Part shown: positions 37,344-51,988 of the stretch, one piece after another
Numbering within the stretch: position 1 is the first letter of the stretch
How the letters are laid out: each line of letters opens with the position of its first letter
DNA from: Epiperipatus broadwayi
Lineage: Eukaryota; Onychophora; Udeonychophora; Euonychophora; Peripatidae
Assembly: GCA_028023455.1 (NCBI GenBank)
Contig: JAQFVV010006294.1
Coordinates: forward strand, 930,001 to 994,000
DNA length: 64,000 nucleotides
Direction of reading: 5' to 3'
Notes under the pieces: model-generated
Seen by the model: only the letters and a program-made list of their open reading frames with translations
What the model was told of the DNA's origin: nothing
Database searches by the model: none
Made by a program: the position numbers and the translations under genes

Positions 37344-40300
37344 TACAAAATAATAATAAAAAATACATAAATAACTCAGCAATGCACTTTTAATAAAAAA
37401 AATAGACAATATTCTTAATTATGAATGCCTGAAGATTACAATGATTAGTAAAAGAAAACATACACGAGTAGCCACATTATAAGTGTGTACAAGTGATCAC
37501 ATACTTACTACTTTACCTAGTGCACTAAGGCCTAATTGGTTCATTCAATATAAATACTTATAAATGGTAAAAGATTCTAACAATCCCTGCTTAATTGAAT
37601 GTCCAATAAAAAGATCATACTCACATATATTAAGAAATATAATATCTGTATGGTAGCTTGAGGTTTGTGATTTAGATAAATAATCATACTTAAATGTTTA
37701 TTGAAAGCTGGTCTTAACTTATCTTGGCTAATGCAAATTAAATGACATATATAATTATTCATTCGAAAAATATAAATTAGCTTTATTTTTAATATTGTTT
37801 TTAAAATTAGTTCAAGGTTTATTTTATATTTGTTAAAAAGCCTAACTGAAACACTTGACTAATTATATTATAGAAAAACAAAATCTTTGAGCCAGGTGAG
37901 AAAGGGGGATTGAATGTCCGTGCTTTTAAATAATTAGCTTTCTTTTCAGGGGGTAGCGAGATGATTCTAGGAATTTAAAAAATGAAAATTTTTTTTTTAC
38001 AAAAAAGCCCTTTGTCACCTGATTGTTCAAGACCTAAATCTAGCACATATGTGCAACTTAAGAATGAAAGTATATAGCAATATATTTGGTCATTCTAGAA
38101 TAGCTACAGGTTACTTTAAAGTATATGTATAATATTAAAGTAAAATATAAAACAAACAAAAATTAAATAAATAAATGTAAAGAGGGAACATCAAATATAT
38201 ATGAATTGTTTAAGTTTTTACTGGTCGTTTAGGATTGCAGAAATCTCATAACATGAGTTCAATATTTCTACAATTACCTTTACATATAGATACGACATGT
38301 AGCTTTCATGGTGTTATTCACATTCACTTAGTCCTGGGTGGCCCTTTTCTTGGATATTAATAGTTAATTTGTTATTATAGAGACAGGCTGGTTCTTTGGA
38401 ATAGTTGTGTAACTTCTTTATATTTCTTGAATGCAGGTATGACTCATCAGCAGACTGGGTAAGATATGATGGGAATAGTATTGGCATACAGGTTCAACAG
38501 GTCAGTAGACTTCAAATGGGTAGCTATTTACAGACTACATTGAGATTCCAAACTTGCCCTCCCCTACAATCGTGAAGAGGAAGTGGCCACAACTTTTCTA
38601 CTCACCAATGGTTATTATGCATGGCTTCTAGCAACCAAATGATTAATGAACTTCTTGAAAATCACTTTGGAGGGAGATCTTATTGACAAGTTTGAAGAAT
38701 TTTTCATAAAAGACCTTCATTTCCCATTTACATACTATTTTTCAACAAATTAAAAAAATGTTTCTAATGATAATAATTTTGATCAGCTTATCTAAAATTT
38801 AATTCTTTACTTTTTATTAATTAATAAAAGTTTCCAAATTCTGCATACCTTATGATAGTTAACCAACAATCAATACCTTTTTGTCTTAAGGCCAAATATT
38901 ATAAATATTATATTTTAAATAGATAATACCAAGACATTTATTTAACTTTTGTAACTTTTTAATAATAATTACAAATGTACATATGCCTTGTAATTAATCT
39001 GCCTTTACAAATTTTATTAAAATATAATTTTAAGGAATTTAAGTAGCTTAAATTTAAATTACTTAATTGTTTTTACCAGAATGTTCTAAAAACTGTTATA
39101 CAAATATATATGTTTGCCTTTACAAAATTTATACAAATCTAGTATCAAAAAAAGTTAAGTAGATTTAATTTAAATTACTTAAACAATTGACTTAAATGTA
39201 CAAAATCTAGAAAATTCCTTAAAAGATTAGATAAACTTTTAAGAATTTTCTACATTTTGTAATAAAAATATGCAATTAAAAAGATTTTAAAAAATACAAG
39301 TGATTAATGGTGAGCCAACAATTCACTAAAGCAGGTACCACATTCGTATACTGATGAACTACAACCATGCTTTTGAAATGAAGATTCTCAAATTGATAAA
39401 ATACTGGGTCACAATAGTAATATTAGCTAAGCTGGAAAACATTTAAAATTAATAAATACAAAAGTTTAGAGTAAAATTTTCAATGAAAAAGCTGAATATT
39501 TCATTAAAACCAAATGCAGACAATTTAATTTTTTTTTAAAAATTTAATAAATGAATCAAGCAATCATCTTGTGCAGACTATAGTCTCCCATGGAGAAAAT
39601 AAAGCCCATTAGGCCAAAATAAAAAAAAAAAATTTTAGATCTTTCTGATATTCCCTCCAGCTGAGATCACAAAGAATGAAAGAAGAGAATATGAATTATT
39701 TTGGAAAACCAGCTGCCTTTTAAATTTCAATTTTTTTTAAAAACAAAATTTTATTTGCGAACTTTATATTTTAATTTCATGTCTAATTCTTAAAATAAAT
39801 AATGTAAAGGCGTGTGTGCCCGTTACAATATATAATGGAGCAAAAAATGTAAAAAAAACCACAAACCATTAAAAATGTACACTTAAAATGATAATACTTT
39901 TTTAACTTATTGATTTTTAAGATTTGAAAATATATACTTTTGAATTCAATTTAAAATCCTAATAAATAATTTCAATTATTAATTCAACTAATAAATATCT
40001 GAAAATAAAGAAACAAAAAAATATTATTTCTGATACACACACAAAATGTCCACTATTAAATCCAATGACTTTCGTCAGTTCTAAAACAAGAAAAGTAAAT
40101 CGATAATAAAATTTAAATAACTTTTTGATAAAACTGGAAAAAAATTAACTTTTTTTACATATATGAAAATATATTTTTTAATTTCATAAGATATTTGTAT
40201 TAATCCATGAATTTGCCGTTCACATGTAATGAACTAAAAATCTAAATGATAAAGTAATAAATACATCAGTTAATTCATATATCAATTGTTACCTTAATTA

Positions 40301-40846
40301 TAAAATTGATTTCTGTAAAATCATTATTTTTTTTTTTTTAGTAGATGTCGTTTTAAACCTTTACTATTTAACGTGCACAGTGTGTGAGCTCTATTTATAG
40401 AAAATCTGCTTTTATTTACAATTAAATATATTTGATTAAAATGAATTTAAATCTTCAGAATTTAAACTGATTGTGCAGAAATTATTATTAACTGAGAATA
40501 TTACATTTGAAAATTACTACTCCATTTTTAAATCTCTGTTGCTTATGATTATGTGATCAAAATCCATTATACTTAGATACATGGATTATTAGCATTCACA
40601 TGTTGGAAAAGTGCTTCTTATGTAGTATTTTGAAATCAAATGTTTAACATTTGATAACCTAGTACTTGCTACTTTTATTTTCTCTCAGAAAATTGGCTTT
40701 TTAAGTTTCAATTTCTTTTAATCACATAATATTTATATATATCTTAGATGCACTCACTTTGCTAGTAAAATTTTTCTAAATCTGTTCATTAATGACATCT
40801 CATAAAAGGAAGAATATATTAAAAAAATAATGAGTACAAATATACA

Positions 40847-40867
40847 TGTGTGTGTGTGTGTGTGTGT
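40847..40867. repeat. (TG)n microsatellite
   Basis: About ten TG units preceded by TACA. Confidence 0.9.
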
Positions 40868-41432
40868 ATTGTACCCTCACCAAGTGATCAAGTGATATTT
40901 AAAAATAATCCTCTGGCTAAGCTCTGATCTTAATATGTCAAGAAATAAGTATTAACAATATCTTAAGATAATTTCTATCATCAGACTAGCATAATATATG
41001 GTTCAATTAAATAAATAAATAATATAATAATAATAATCATGAGATATTTAATAAAAGGTACAGTAGTTGGTAAACATTGAGAACATCTCCCTAAGGACAT
41101 AATCTCAATGGCATAAAATCACTATCCCCCCTTTTATTCAAATAATAATATAAATCTATAGCATTCTTAAGACTTTGAAATCCATTAACCAATTTAAATA
41201 TAATATTAAATAAATTATAATTTCTATTATTAATAAAAAAAAACTATATATCATCTCAGGTTCTATAAAATAAATCAGCAAATTAATTGAAAAATCTTGT
41301 AGCTAAATATGATGAGGGATTTTGCATCATATTCTACTACACATCCCAATAATAATAATAAAAATGTAATATTCCTACACTTAATCTAATTAATAATTTG
41401 GTACTATATTTACTACTTAATAATCAGGTTAA

Positions 41433-41434
<2 letters not shown>

Positions 41435-41511
<77 letters not shown>

Positions 41512-41512
41512 T
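41435..41512. repeat. (AAT)n microsatellite 1
   Basis: About 26 uninterrupted units, directly joined to the 3' end of LINE A copy 1 through AATTC repeats. Confidence 0.95.
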
Positions 41513-41718
41513 CAATTCAATTCATTTATTTACCATACAAAACTACAGCATAAAGCCAATTACAGTATTGCACCATAACAAATATATAAATACATAAATG
41601 AGTTTAAATGACAAATTATTAATAAAATTATGTGCCATATTTCAATAAAAGATAAAATCTAAAAGTAAAATTAAATATCAGCATATAAACAATTATTATT
41701 AAGACATTAATAGTAACA
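41513..41718 (-). mobile_element. LINE A 3' fragment, copy 1
   Basis: This piece matches the 3' untranslated end of the LINE A copy at 43464-44608 almost base for base: ATTCATTTATTTACC, ACTACAGCATAAAGCC, CACCATAACAAATAT and GTGCCATATTTCAATAAAA are all shared. On the sense (minus) strand the element ends AAATGAATTGAATTGAATT and passes straight into (ATT)n. It is truncated at ~206 bp, and its other side also abuts (AAT)n. No coding part. Confidence 0.88.
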
Positions 41719-41783
<65 letters not shown>

Positions 41784-41784
41784 G
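41719..41784. repeat. (AAT)n microsatellite 2
   Basis: About 21 units between the truncated 5' side of LINE A copy 1 and the left end of the foldback repeat. Confidence 0.95.
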
Positions 41785-42384
41785 CATTTATTTTTTATAG
41801 CATCTGTATACAATTGTAATCACATTCATATCGGCTTAAAACCAAATTGTGCAAACGCTTTTTTACGAGTGTTAAATAATAAATGAATACCCTCTGACCC
41901 ATACAAGATATAGAATTTATGCAGCAATAAAAGGAATCCTCTTATTACTACGACTCAAATATTTATATATGAGCAAATCTGAAGTACTGGCACAGAAGGT
42001 GTGACTATAGAACAGTCACTTTGAATTACTATATATAACTTATGAATGAATGACGCCGATGAAATTTACTAGAATTTACTGAACGCCATTCCAATTGAAA
42101 TTAATCATCGGCGTCATTCATTCATAAGTTATATATAGTAATTCAAAGTGACTGTTCTATAGTCACACCTTCTGTGCCAGTACTTCAGATTTGCTCATAT
42201 ATAAATATTTGAGTCGTAGTAATAAGAGGATTCCTTTTATTGCTGCATAAATTCTATATCTTGTATGGGTCAGAGGGTATTCATTTATTATTTAACACTG
42301 GTAAAAAAAAAAGCGTTTGCACAATTTGGTTTTAAGCCGATATGAATGTGATTACAATTGTATACAGACGCTATAAAAAATAAA
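41785..42384. repeat. inverted pair of the ~280-bp repeat
   Basis: The left copy 41785-42058 is inverted at about 42108-42384 with very few differences (AGCATCTGTATACAATTGTA against its inverse with GACGCT). The 49-bp spacer contains CGATGAAATTTACTAG and GGCGTTCAGT pieces. Same family as 25401-25862. The left end joins (AAT)n at TAATAAGCATTTATTTTTTA. Confidence 0.88.
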
Positions 42385-42437
42385 TACTGATTTATATATA
42401 TGATTAATTTCACTTGGAATGACGTTCAGTAAATTCT

Positions 42438-42677
42438 AGTAAATTTCATCAGCGTCATTCATCATAAGTTATATATAGTAATTCAAAGTGACTGTTCTAT
42501 AGTCACACCTTCTGTGCCAGTACTTCAGATTTCCTCATATATAAATATTTGAGTCATAGTAATAAGAGGATTCCTTTTATTGCTGCATAAATTCTATATC
42601 TTGTATGGGTCAGAGGGTATTCATTTATTATTTGACACTCGTAAAAAAGCGTTTGCACAATTTGGTTTTAAGCCGAT
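42438..42677 (+). repeat. third copy of the ~280-bp repeat
   Basis: Direct copy of 42108-42349, nearly identical, beginning near AGCGTCATTCATCATAAG and ending GGTTTTAAGCCGAT, where it runs straight into AATAATAAT. It stops about 50 bp earlier than the neighbouring copy, so the AAT tract replaced its last part. The 42385-42437 spacer repeats TTCAGTAAATTCTAGTAAAT from the palindrome centre. Confidence 0.85.
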
Positions 42678-42712
42678 AATAATAATAATAATAATAATAA
42701 GAATAAGAATAA

Positions 42713-42742
<30 letters not shown>
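42678..42742. repeat. (AAT)n with AAGAAT interruption
   Basis: AAT units are interrupted by three AAGAAT variants (42700-42717). Confidence 0.9.
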
Positions 42743-42743
<1 letters not shown>

Positions 42744-43088
42744 TTTTTATTCATTATGAAGCAAACAATAAATGTATAATACAGTGAGATAAATTCCATA
42801 CAAGAAAAATCTTGTGTGAGGAATTTAAATGTAACAACTAAAAACACTAATAAAATACAAAAAAAAAAAGTATAAATATAACATAAAATATTAAAATCAC
42901 ACAGATATTGCATTTGGCAATTCAGTCACAGTAGTAAATAATTACATCATAACATATAATATAAACAAAAAAAAATAAAATAAAACTAATGCTTAGCATA
43001 ATATAACCAGTGCCATAAATGCTTTTTAAAAATCAAATAAGATAGTGTTCATTAAATTCACAGAACAATCTCTTATAAATAAATATTA
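42743..43088. other. AT-rich spacer between AAT tracts
   Basis: Begins TTTTTTATTCATTATGAAGCA. AAT repeat lies on both sides, so this ~345-bp block may be another truncated insertion, but no family was recognised. Confidence 0.4.
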
Positions 43089-46389
<3,301 letters not shown>

Positions 46390-47228
46390 CCACTTCTTTT
46401 ATTTCTCATGTGGCATGCTAAAAGTATGGTATAATCTGAACAATGTGGCAATAAAAGCTATACACAATTATATGGCGGCAATTTAAATAATTGATTATAA
46501 CTATAAAATAATATTATAATAATGAGATATTCCAGTATCATATTCTGAATAACAATTATTATTTAAATAAATTATTTTCATTTATTATATGCAAAATATA
46601 TTATATGTTAAATTTTAAATTCTGTGGATCAGGTCTTGTGGAAGTGAATAGATCAATAAATAACACTGACAAAGATTTTTTATAAAACAACATTAACAAA
46701 TTTATTTAAGTTCTCAAACAAAATTTATACAATAAATCTATAGTTAAATACTACTAAAGCTAACAAATAGAATACTAAAAATTAAAAAATTATATAGAAA
46801 ATTATATATAAAAATAATTAGATTACATATTACCAAAACAGAAAAATTACAAATGTATGAGCCTTCACTCTGACTTACATAAGAAAAGATCCAAATTTCA
46901 ATATTTACTTCCCAAAATTATGTTAGATTCATTATCAATTAAATAAATAAAATAGTATTATTTCTTTATTTTCATGAAATATAAAATAAGATATGGTATA
47001 TAATATTTTAATTAGACAAAAATATATTCTGGGTTTGTTTTATATTCATAAAATATAAATCTGTGAAATAATGTTTATTCATGTACCAAAATACTTTGCT
47101 TGGTACCACTCTAAGTTGTATTATATGTTTACATGTTAAACAAAATTATAAAATAAAATAAAATAAATAAGCATTCATAATTACACTTTACATTCCTCAT
47201 TCTGATGTTTGTTTTAAAAGATGCATTT
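46390..47228. other. AT-rich non-coding DNA
   Basis: Nothing supported. The last five bases, CATTT (47224-47228), are the left target duplication of the Gypsy element. Confidence 0.5.
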
Positions 47229-47270
47229 AACAGTATTCAAGGTCAAGCAAGGTATATACATATGTAAGTT

Positions 47271-47534
47271 GTATAATAATAAGAGTACAATAATAAATGT
47301 AGACTAAAACTAATAAATTGTAATGTATAGTGAATATGTAAAATAAGAATAATAAATTGTATAATAATAAGAGTACAATAATAAATGTAGAATAAAACTA
47401 ATAACTTGTAATGTATAGTGAATATGTAAAATAAGAATAATAAGTTGTATAATAATAAGAGAACAATAATAAATGTAGAATAAAACTAATAACTTTGTAA
47501 TGTATAATGAATATGTAAAATAAGAACAATAACT
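47271..47534 (+). repeat. 88-bp tandem array in 5' LTR (3 units)
   Basis: Units begin GTATAATAATAAGAG and contain GTACAATAATAAATGTAG and TGAATATGTAAAATAAGAA. The 3' LTR has only two units (52031, 52119). The one-unit difference accounts exactly for the LTR length difference (750 against 662 bp). Confidence 0.9.
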
Positions 47535-47631
47535 GTATAATAATTATGTATAACGATTGTGTAAAATTGCAATGTTGAAAAATCATAGAGAGCCCAGCTG
47601 ATCTTAAAAGGTCAGAAAACTGTATAAAATA

Positions 47632-47699
47632 CCATATATGGTGAGAAATATAAAAATGCTGTGTGTATGTGAAAACGTATGTGAAAACACCATATATGG
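47632..47699 (+). promoter_or_regulatory. paired CArG-type boxes in 5' LTR
   Basis: CCATATATGG at 47632-47641 and 47690-47699 is a perfect match to the serum response factor / MADS-box consensus CC(A/T)6GG. Both boxes are intact in the 3' LTR (52304-52313, 52362-52371) despite divergence around them. Function is inferred. Confidence 0.5.
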
Positions 47700-47736
47700 T
47701 TAGGCATGTAAGAGACTCCATAAGTTTTGAGGGGCA

Positions 47737-47742
47737 TATAAA
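47737..47742 (+). promoter_or_regulatory. putative TATA box, 5' LTR
   Basis: TATAAA, about 40 bp downstream of the second CArG-type box and followed by GC-richer sequence. The 3' LTR has TATATAAA at the matching place (52407-52414). Confidence 0.5.
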
Positions 47743-47981
47743 CACCCAGAACCTGATCTATTTGTTCTGAGTATTAATTGTAAGTCAGAGACTCCTGCCT
47801 CTGTAAGTCCAAAAGCAGGACTAGGGTTATTATATGCAGGTCACCACGACCTTTTATTATTTTATTATGCCTTATAATAGGTAATGTATTTAGTTAAAAT
47901 TATTTGTATTAAACTATAAGCTTACCATCTCAATTCTGCCATTGTCTATTTATTACTTGCTGGTCGTAGGACACAGCAAAG

Positions 47982-47998
47982 TGGTGCAGTTAAGACAG
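47982..47998 (+). other. candidate primer binding site
   Basis: TGGTGCAGTTAAGACAG begins four bases after the 5' LTR and starts with the TGG expected to pair with a tRNA CCA end. I could not assign the tRNA. Confidence 0.45.
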
Positions 47999-48122
47999 TA
48001 ATTGAATTCTGAAAGAAAGTGGCAGTCAATACAGGAACGGGACTACGGGAAAAATTGGCTCGATCATCATAGGATAGAATCTGAAAATAATTGCCTAAAC
48101 AGCAAGTTGAGACAAATCGTAA

Positions 48123-48830
48123 GTGGATTTGAACCATAACAGAGAAATGGCAGGCATATCGCAAGTTGGTATATGCGAGTTTAATGTAGAAAATCCGAGT
48201 GATTGGCCACTGTATGTTCAGAGGATCAAAAACTACTTGACACTAAATAGTATTATCGAGAATACTGTAAAAGTAGCCTCGTTATTTTGCTTTGCAGGCC
48301 AGAGAGTAATCGAAATAGCTAACAAACTGTGTGGAAATTCGCCAGAGACACAGAAATACGATGAACTTGTAACACAGCTAAATGAATATTTCAATCCCTA
48401 GCCAACCAAGTTTATTGCTCGATTGCACTTTAGAGGCAGATAGCAAAGAAAAAATGAGAAAATAAAAGAAATTGACATTGGTTTAAGAGAGATGGCAAAA
48501 CCATGCCTTTACTGTAAATATTTAGAGGAAGCTCTCATCGAGCAGCTTTTATATGAAATAATAGACGACCAGTTTAGGCAGATCTTATTAGCAATAAAAG
48601 ATCTAACTTACGAAGAAGCAATCAGATGTGGAACAGCTTACGAACTGCTCCTTGACCAAGCGAGAGAGTTCAGAAGTTTCACAAGACCAGAACCACTTCA
48701 AGCTACAATTTTTAAAATGTCTGGAGTTAAATCCAAAACAGACAAACAAATTAAATGTTTCCGATGTGGAAAAATCGGTCACAAGCCTGTGATTGCAATA
48801 TGCCAGAAAGTGAAAGTTATCGAAAAATAA
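48123..48830 (+). pseudogene. Gypsy gag, two stops and a frameshift
   Basis: One frame runs from ATG 48123 with in-frame TAG codons at 48399-48401 and 48441-48443. The first half (SDWPLYVQRIKNYL) and the second (LREMAKPCLYCKYLEEALIE, then IIDDQFRQILL) follow the Gypsy capsid pattern, including a helical segment rich in charged residues. The C-terminal nucleocapsid knuckle starts CFRCGKIGH, but the last Cys lies in the +2 frame, so the CCHC motif is split by a frameshift near 48788, about where gag passes into pro-pol. Whether that shift was once a programmed gag-pol frameshift cannot be told from one copy. Confidence 0.85.
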
Positions 48831-49516
48831 CCGAGTATCCTGAAAGAGGGCACCACCATACAAAGCCAAGCAGAGAATTTCTGTGCAGAGCGATGGAAAG
48901 TAGCTACATAAAGTGTCAAATTATGATAAACATAAAACTAATTGGCAAGCCAATAACCATGGAAATTGATAGTGGAGCAGGGATACCACTGATAAAGAGT
49001 AGAGATTGGGAAAGACTAATTCAGAATTTAAAATTCCCTCCAAGGGTAGAGAAAACTGAACTCAAGGTCTGGGATGCTAATAAAAATCCCATAAGAATAT
49101 TAGGAGTTGCAAAAATAAAGGTAGAAACAACGAAAACTAAAGAAATACTACCAATATATATAGTGAGCAGAAATATTAACCTGATCATAGGCTGTGAATG
49201 GTTCGTGCCCCTAGGCATAAAAATATGCATTATAAAAAAAATCAACATAGAATCGCAAGTCAAAAATAACTACCCCAGCTTGTTCAAAAAAGAACCTGGA
49301 AAAGTAAAAACCTCGCCTGTAGATATAGAGTTAAGAGACAGAGCAAAACCTATTGTAACAAAACCTCGGAAAGTACCTATAGCCCAGCAAAGAAAGGTTG
49401 AGGAAAAACTAGATGAACTAACAGAACAAAGAATACTGAGACCAGTCGAGAATGCAGAGTGGGCCACTCCCATAGTAATAGTGGAAGGAGCAAATGGGAA
49501 GATTAATTTGTGGTGA
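48755..49516 (+). pseudogene. Gypsy protease and start of RT
   Basis: The frame overlaps the end of gag. The aspartic-protease active site DSGA lies at 48968-48979 (MEIDSGAGIPLI), with the ILGVAKIKVE and NLIIGCEWFV segments in the right places (the family norm for the latter is [IL]-[IL]-G-x-[DE]). A linker rich in K and P follows, then the start of RT (ILRPVENAEWATPIVIVE). The frame ends at TGA 49514-49516. The expected next motif, CGDY, is present one base out of frame, so a 1-bp indel broke it. Confidence 0.88.
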
Positions 49517-50523
49517 CTATCATACTAATGTAATTAGATATTTAAACAAAAGCCAATACCCAGTACCGAATGTAAGAGAAGTCTTAGCCTCCATGGAAAA
49601 AAACTGGATTTGAACAGCACATTTCATCAAGTACCTGTAACCAAGGAAACTGCCGAGATTTTGACGATCACAACTCACAGAGGTTTATTCAACTACAATA
49701 GATTACCTTTTGGAATCACAACGGCTCCAAATATATTCCAGGCAAAAATTGATTCGTTACTCAGAAGCATGAATGGAGTCATCCCATATTTTGATGATAT
49801 ACTAATAATGGCAAACTCTGAAGTAGCATTGAAACAAAGAGTGATGAAAACCTGTGAACTTCTCGATAGATTTGGAGCTAGATTAAATCCTGAGAAATGT
49901 ATTTGGAATACAAAGGAACTTAAATTCCTCGGGCATTTGATCAATAAGCATGGGAAAAAACCCGCACCTGAGAAAGTGAAGGCTGTAAAAGAAGCATAAC
50001 GTCCGAAAAATATTAAGGAACTTCAAGCATTCCTTGGACTATTGAACTATTTTGAAACATTCTTAAAAGGCAAGGCTCACGTTGCCCAACCTTTATATAA
50101 TCTGCTAAAGAAAAACAAAGTATGGAACTGGGGATGCGATCAACAGAAAGCATTTGAGCAAGCCAAAGCCTTACTAACATCTGAAGGACTCCTGATACAT
50201 TATGATAACAAGCAAGAAGTCACGCTAACAATGGACACATCAGAATATGGATTGGGAGCTGTAATCTGTCATCCATCAAAACATGGTGATTACCCCATAG
50301 CATATGCTTCCCAAACTCTAATGGTAGCTGAGAGAAACTACAGTCAGCTGGATAAGAAAGCACTGGCTATAATATTCGGAATTAAAAAGTTTCACCAATA
50401 CCTCTATGGATGAAAATTTAAAGCCATTACCGATCACAAACCCCTACTGGGAATATTGGCGAAGGATCGAACGATACCTGATCACGTAAGCCCTGGAATG
50501 ATCCAATGGCTAGAATTCTTATC
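49517..50523 (+). pseudogene. Gypsy reverse transcriptase and RNase H, fragmented
   Basis: RT continues in a shifted frame (ICGDYHTN) to about 49600, then returns to the original frame (LDLNSTFHQVPV), so two compensating indels are present. The catalytic box YFDD lies at 49787-49798. An in-frame TAA at 49997 is followed by the connection region (ELQAFLGLLNYFETFLKG). RNase H follows, with MDTSEYGLGAV, ERNYSQLDKKALAIIFGIKK (the catalytic E/D pattern) and, beyond a TGA at 50411, ITDHKPLLGIL. A HADALS motif typical of the RNase H-integrase linker sits near 50570 in a third frame. Confidence 0.88.
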
Positions 50524-50528
50524 AGCAT

Positions 50529-51560
50529 ATGACGACGAGCTCACATATGAGAAGGGAAAAACATAGCGCATGCAGATGCATTATCCAATGTCCAGATAAA
50601 GCTGAATTGCCTAGGACAGAAACCTACATAAACTATATTGACCAGCTCGCTCCAAATAGTATTAATAGTCGAAAAATAGCAGAGTGGACTAACGCAGACT
50701 CTGGCTACAGGGTTCTTAAAAATTGGATAGGAACCAAATGGCCCGCAAGATGTCCTCCCTACCTAGATAAAGGATTGTGGAAAGTACGTGAAAGGCTATC
50801 CGTAAACAAAGGCTGTATATTGATGGATAACAAAGTGCTCATACCTAGAGATGGTCGCGTAAAAATACTTAAATTACTACATCAGGGTCATCTAGGAATA
50901 GTTAGGGCCAAAATCTTGGCACGCAGCTACATATGGTGACCAGGAATAAATAGAGACCTCAAACTGTATATTAAGAAGTGTGAAGAATGTCAAATCACGG
51001 TTGACTAACTGCCAAAGAAATATATATATTGTGGCCTACGCCGGAGAAGGCTTGGGAAAAAATCCACCTTAACCATGCCGGCCCATGGAAAGAACATTAT
51101 TACTTGATAGTAGTTGACTCATATAGTCGATGGGCTGAATACCGAGTTATAAAAAATATTAGTTCATCAGTAACTATAGAGAAACTTAAAGAAATATTCG
51201 CTACTCACAGAATACCAGAGATCCTCATGTCAGATAATGGCACTGCTTTCTGCTCAGAGAAATTTGAAAATTTTATTAACGAATGGGGAATAAAACACAC
51301 ATAAGATTGCCAACGTATCACCCTGAGTCCAATGGAATTGCTGAAAAGGTGGTCCAAAGTATGAAAAAAAAACTTAAGCAAAATTAAAACTGAAAACATA
51401 AATGAAGCGTTATTTGAAATAGCGTTTCACCAACATTGCACGCCATCTAGTGCCACTGGGAAAACTCCAGCTGAACTTCTGTTTCAAAGGAAAATACGAA
51501 ACAAATGGTCAATCTTGCTGCCTCCCAGACAAAAAAGTAACGAGAGAGTAATGGGAGGAA
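50529..51560 (+). pseudogene. Gypsy integrase, fragmented
   Basis: The N-terminal H2C2 zinc domain is at about 50870-50995: HQGHLGIVRAKILARSYIW, a TGA in place of the second Trp codon (50937), then KKCEECQ. The catalytic core has its first Asp in YYLIVVDSYSRWAEY, the second in MSDNGTAFCSEKFENF, and the third acid in YHPESNGIAEK near 51318, after a one-base frame change at about 51302. So all three DDE residues are recognisable although the frame is broken at least three times. A segment like TPSSATGKTPAELLF closes the core, followed by basic C-terminal sequence. Confidence 0.88.
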
Positions 51561-51988
51561 AAGGGTTTGAAATAGGTGATAACGTTTAGTCACTGAACAA
51601 ATATAAAAAGACTTGGGAAAAAGCAACCGTGACAAGTAAAATTGCAAATCAATTAGATGAAATTGAAACTGATGAGGATGTAAAACTGCGGAAACAAAAA
51701 TCAGTTGAGAAGACGATATCTGCCAACAGTAAATAATGGAAATGAGGAAGTCCCAAATGGCAATAATGTGGAAGCAAGATCTACAGCATCAACCAGTCCA
51801 GAGATTGACAATCCCGAAGTCGAAGAATTGCCAACAGATGAAAACTCTTCCAAAGCTGAGATAGCCACATCAAAACCACCAACAACAGACAGCAAAGATC
51901 ACCAGCAACCGGCAAGAACTAGAAATCCCCCGACTCATCTCAAAGACTATGTTAGGTAAAAAATCATTCTTTTGGAGTTGGAGAAGAG
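51561..51988 (+). pseudogene. end of Gypsy pol, disordered tail
   Basis: 51705-51959 is an open 84-codon frame rich in N, E, S, T and P (ASTSPEIDNPEVEELPTDEN) ending NPPTHLKDYVR, typical of the disordered Gypsy pol C-terminus. A frameshift near 51700 separates it from the integrase tail. The purine-rich GGAGAAGAGAG (51980-51990) just before the 3' LTR is the likely polypurine tract. Confidence 0.7.

Larger units (their letters stand above)
36561..41434. other. AT-rich non-coding DNA
   Basis: Holds a 26-bp palindrome (37318), a ~125-bp diverged tandem repeat (38985-39200: GCCTTTACAAA, AAGTAG, TTTAAATTACTTAA recur) and a (TG)n run (40847). No gene supported over 4.9 kb. Confidence 0.5.
47229..47978 (+). 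repeat. 5' LTR (750 bp)
   Basis: Same sequence as 51989-52650 apart from substitutions and one extra 88-bp repeat unit. The U3 part starts with three copies of an 88-bp unit (GTATAATAATAAGAG at 47271, 47359 and 47447). Two CCATATATGG boxes, a TATA box and a GTCACCACGACC segment follow. Ends GGACACAGCA. Confidence 0.93.

Noticed and set aside
41628-42913. Leucine-run frames at 41628-41813 and 42668-42913 (minus)
   Set aside because: They run across (AAT)n tracts and repeat DNA; no start context or domain.
47398-47745. 115-codon minus-strand frame in the Gypsy LTR
   Set aside because: It lies across the 88-bp LTR repeats and is antisense to the element; I/Y/F-rich repeat translation.
48603-51895. 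Minus-strand frames antisense to gag and pol
   Set aside because: Shadows of the sense-strand retroelement genes.
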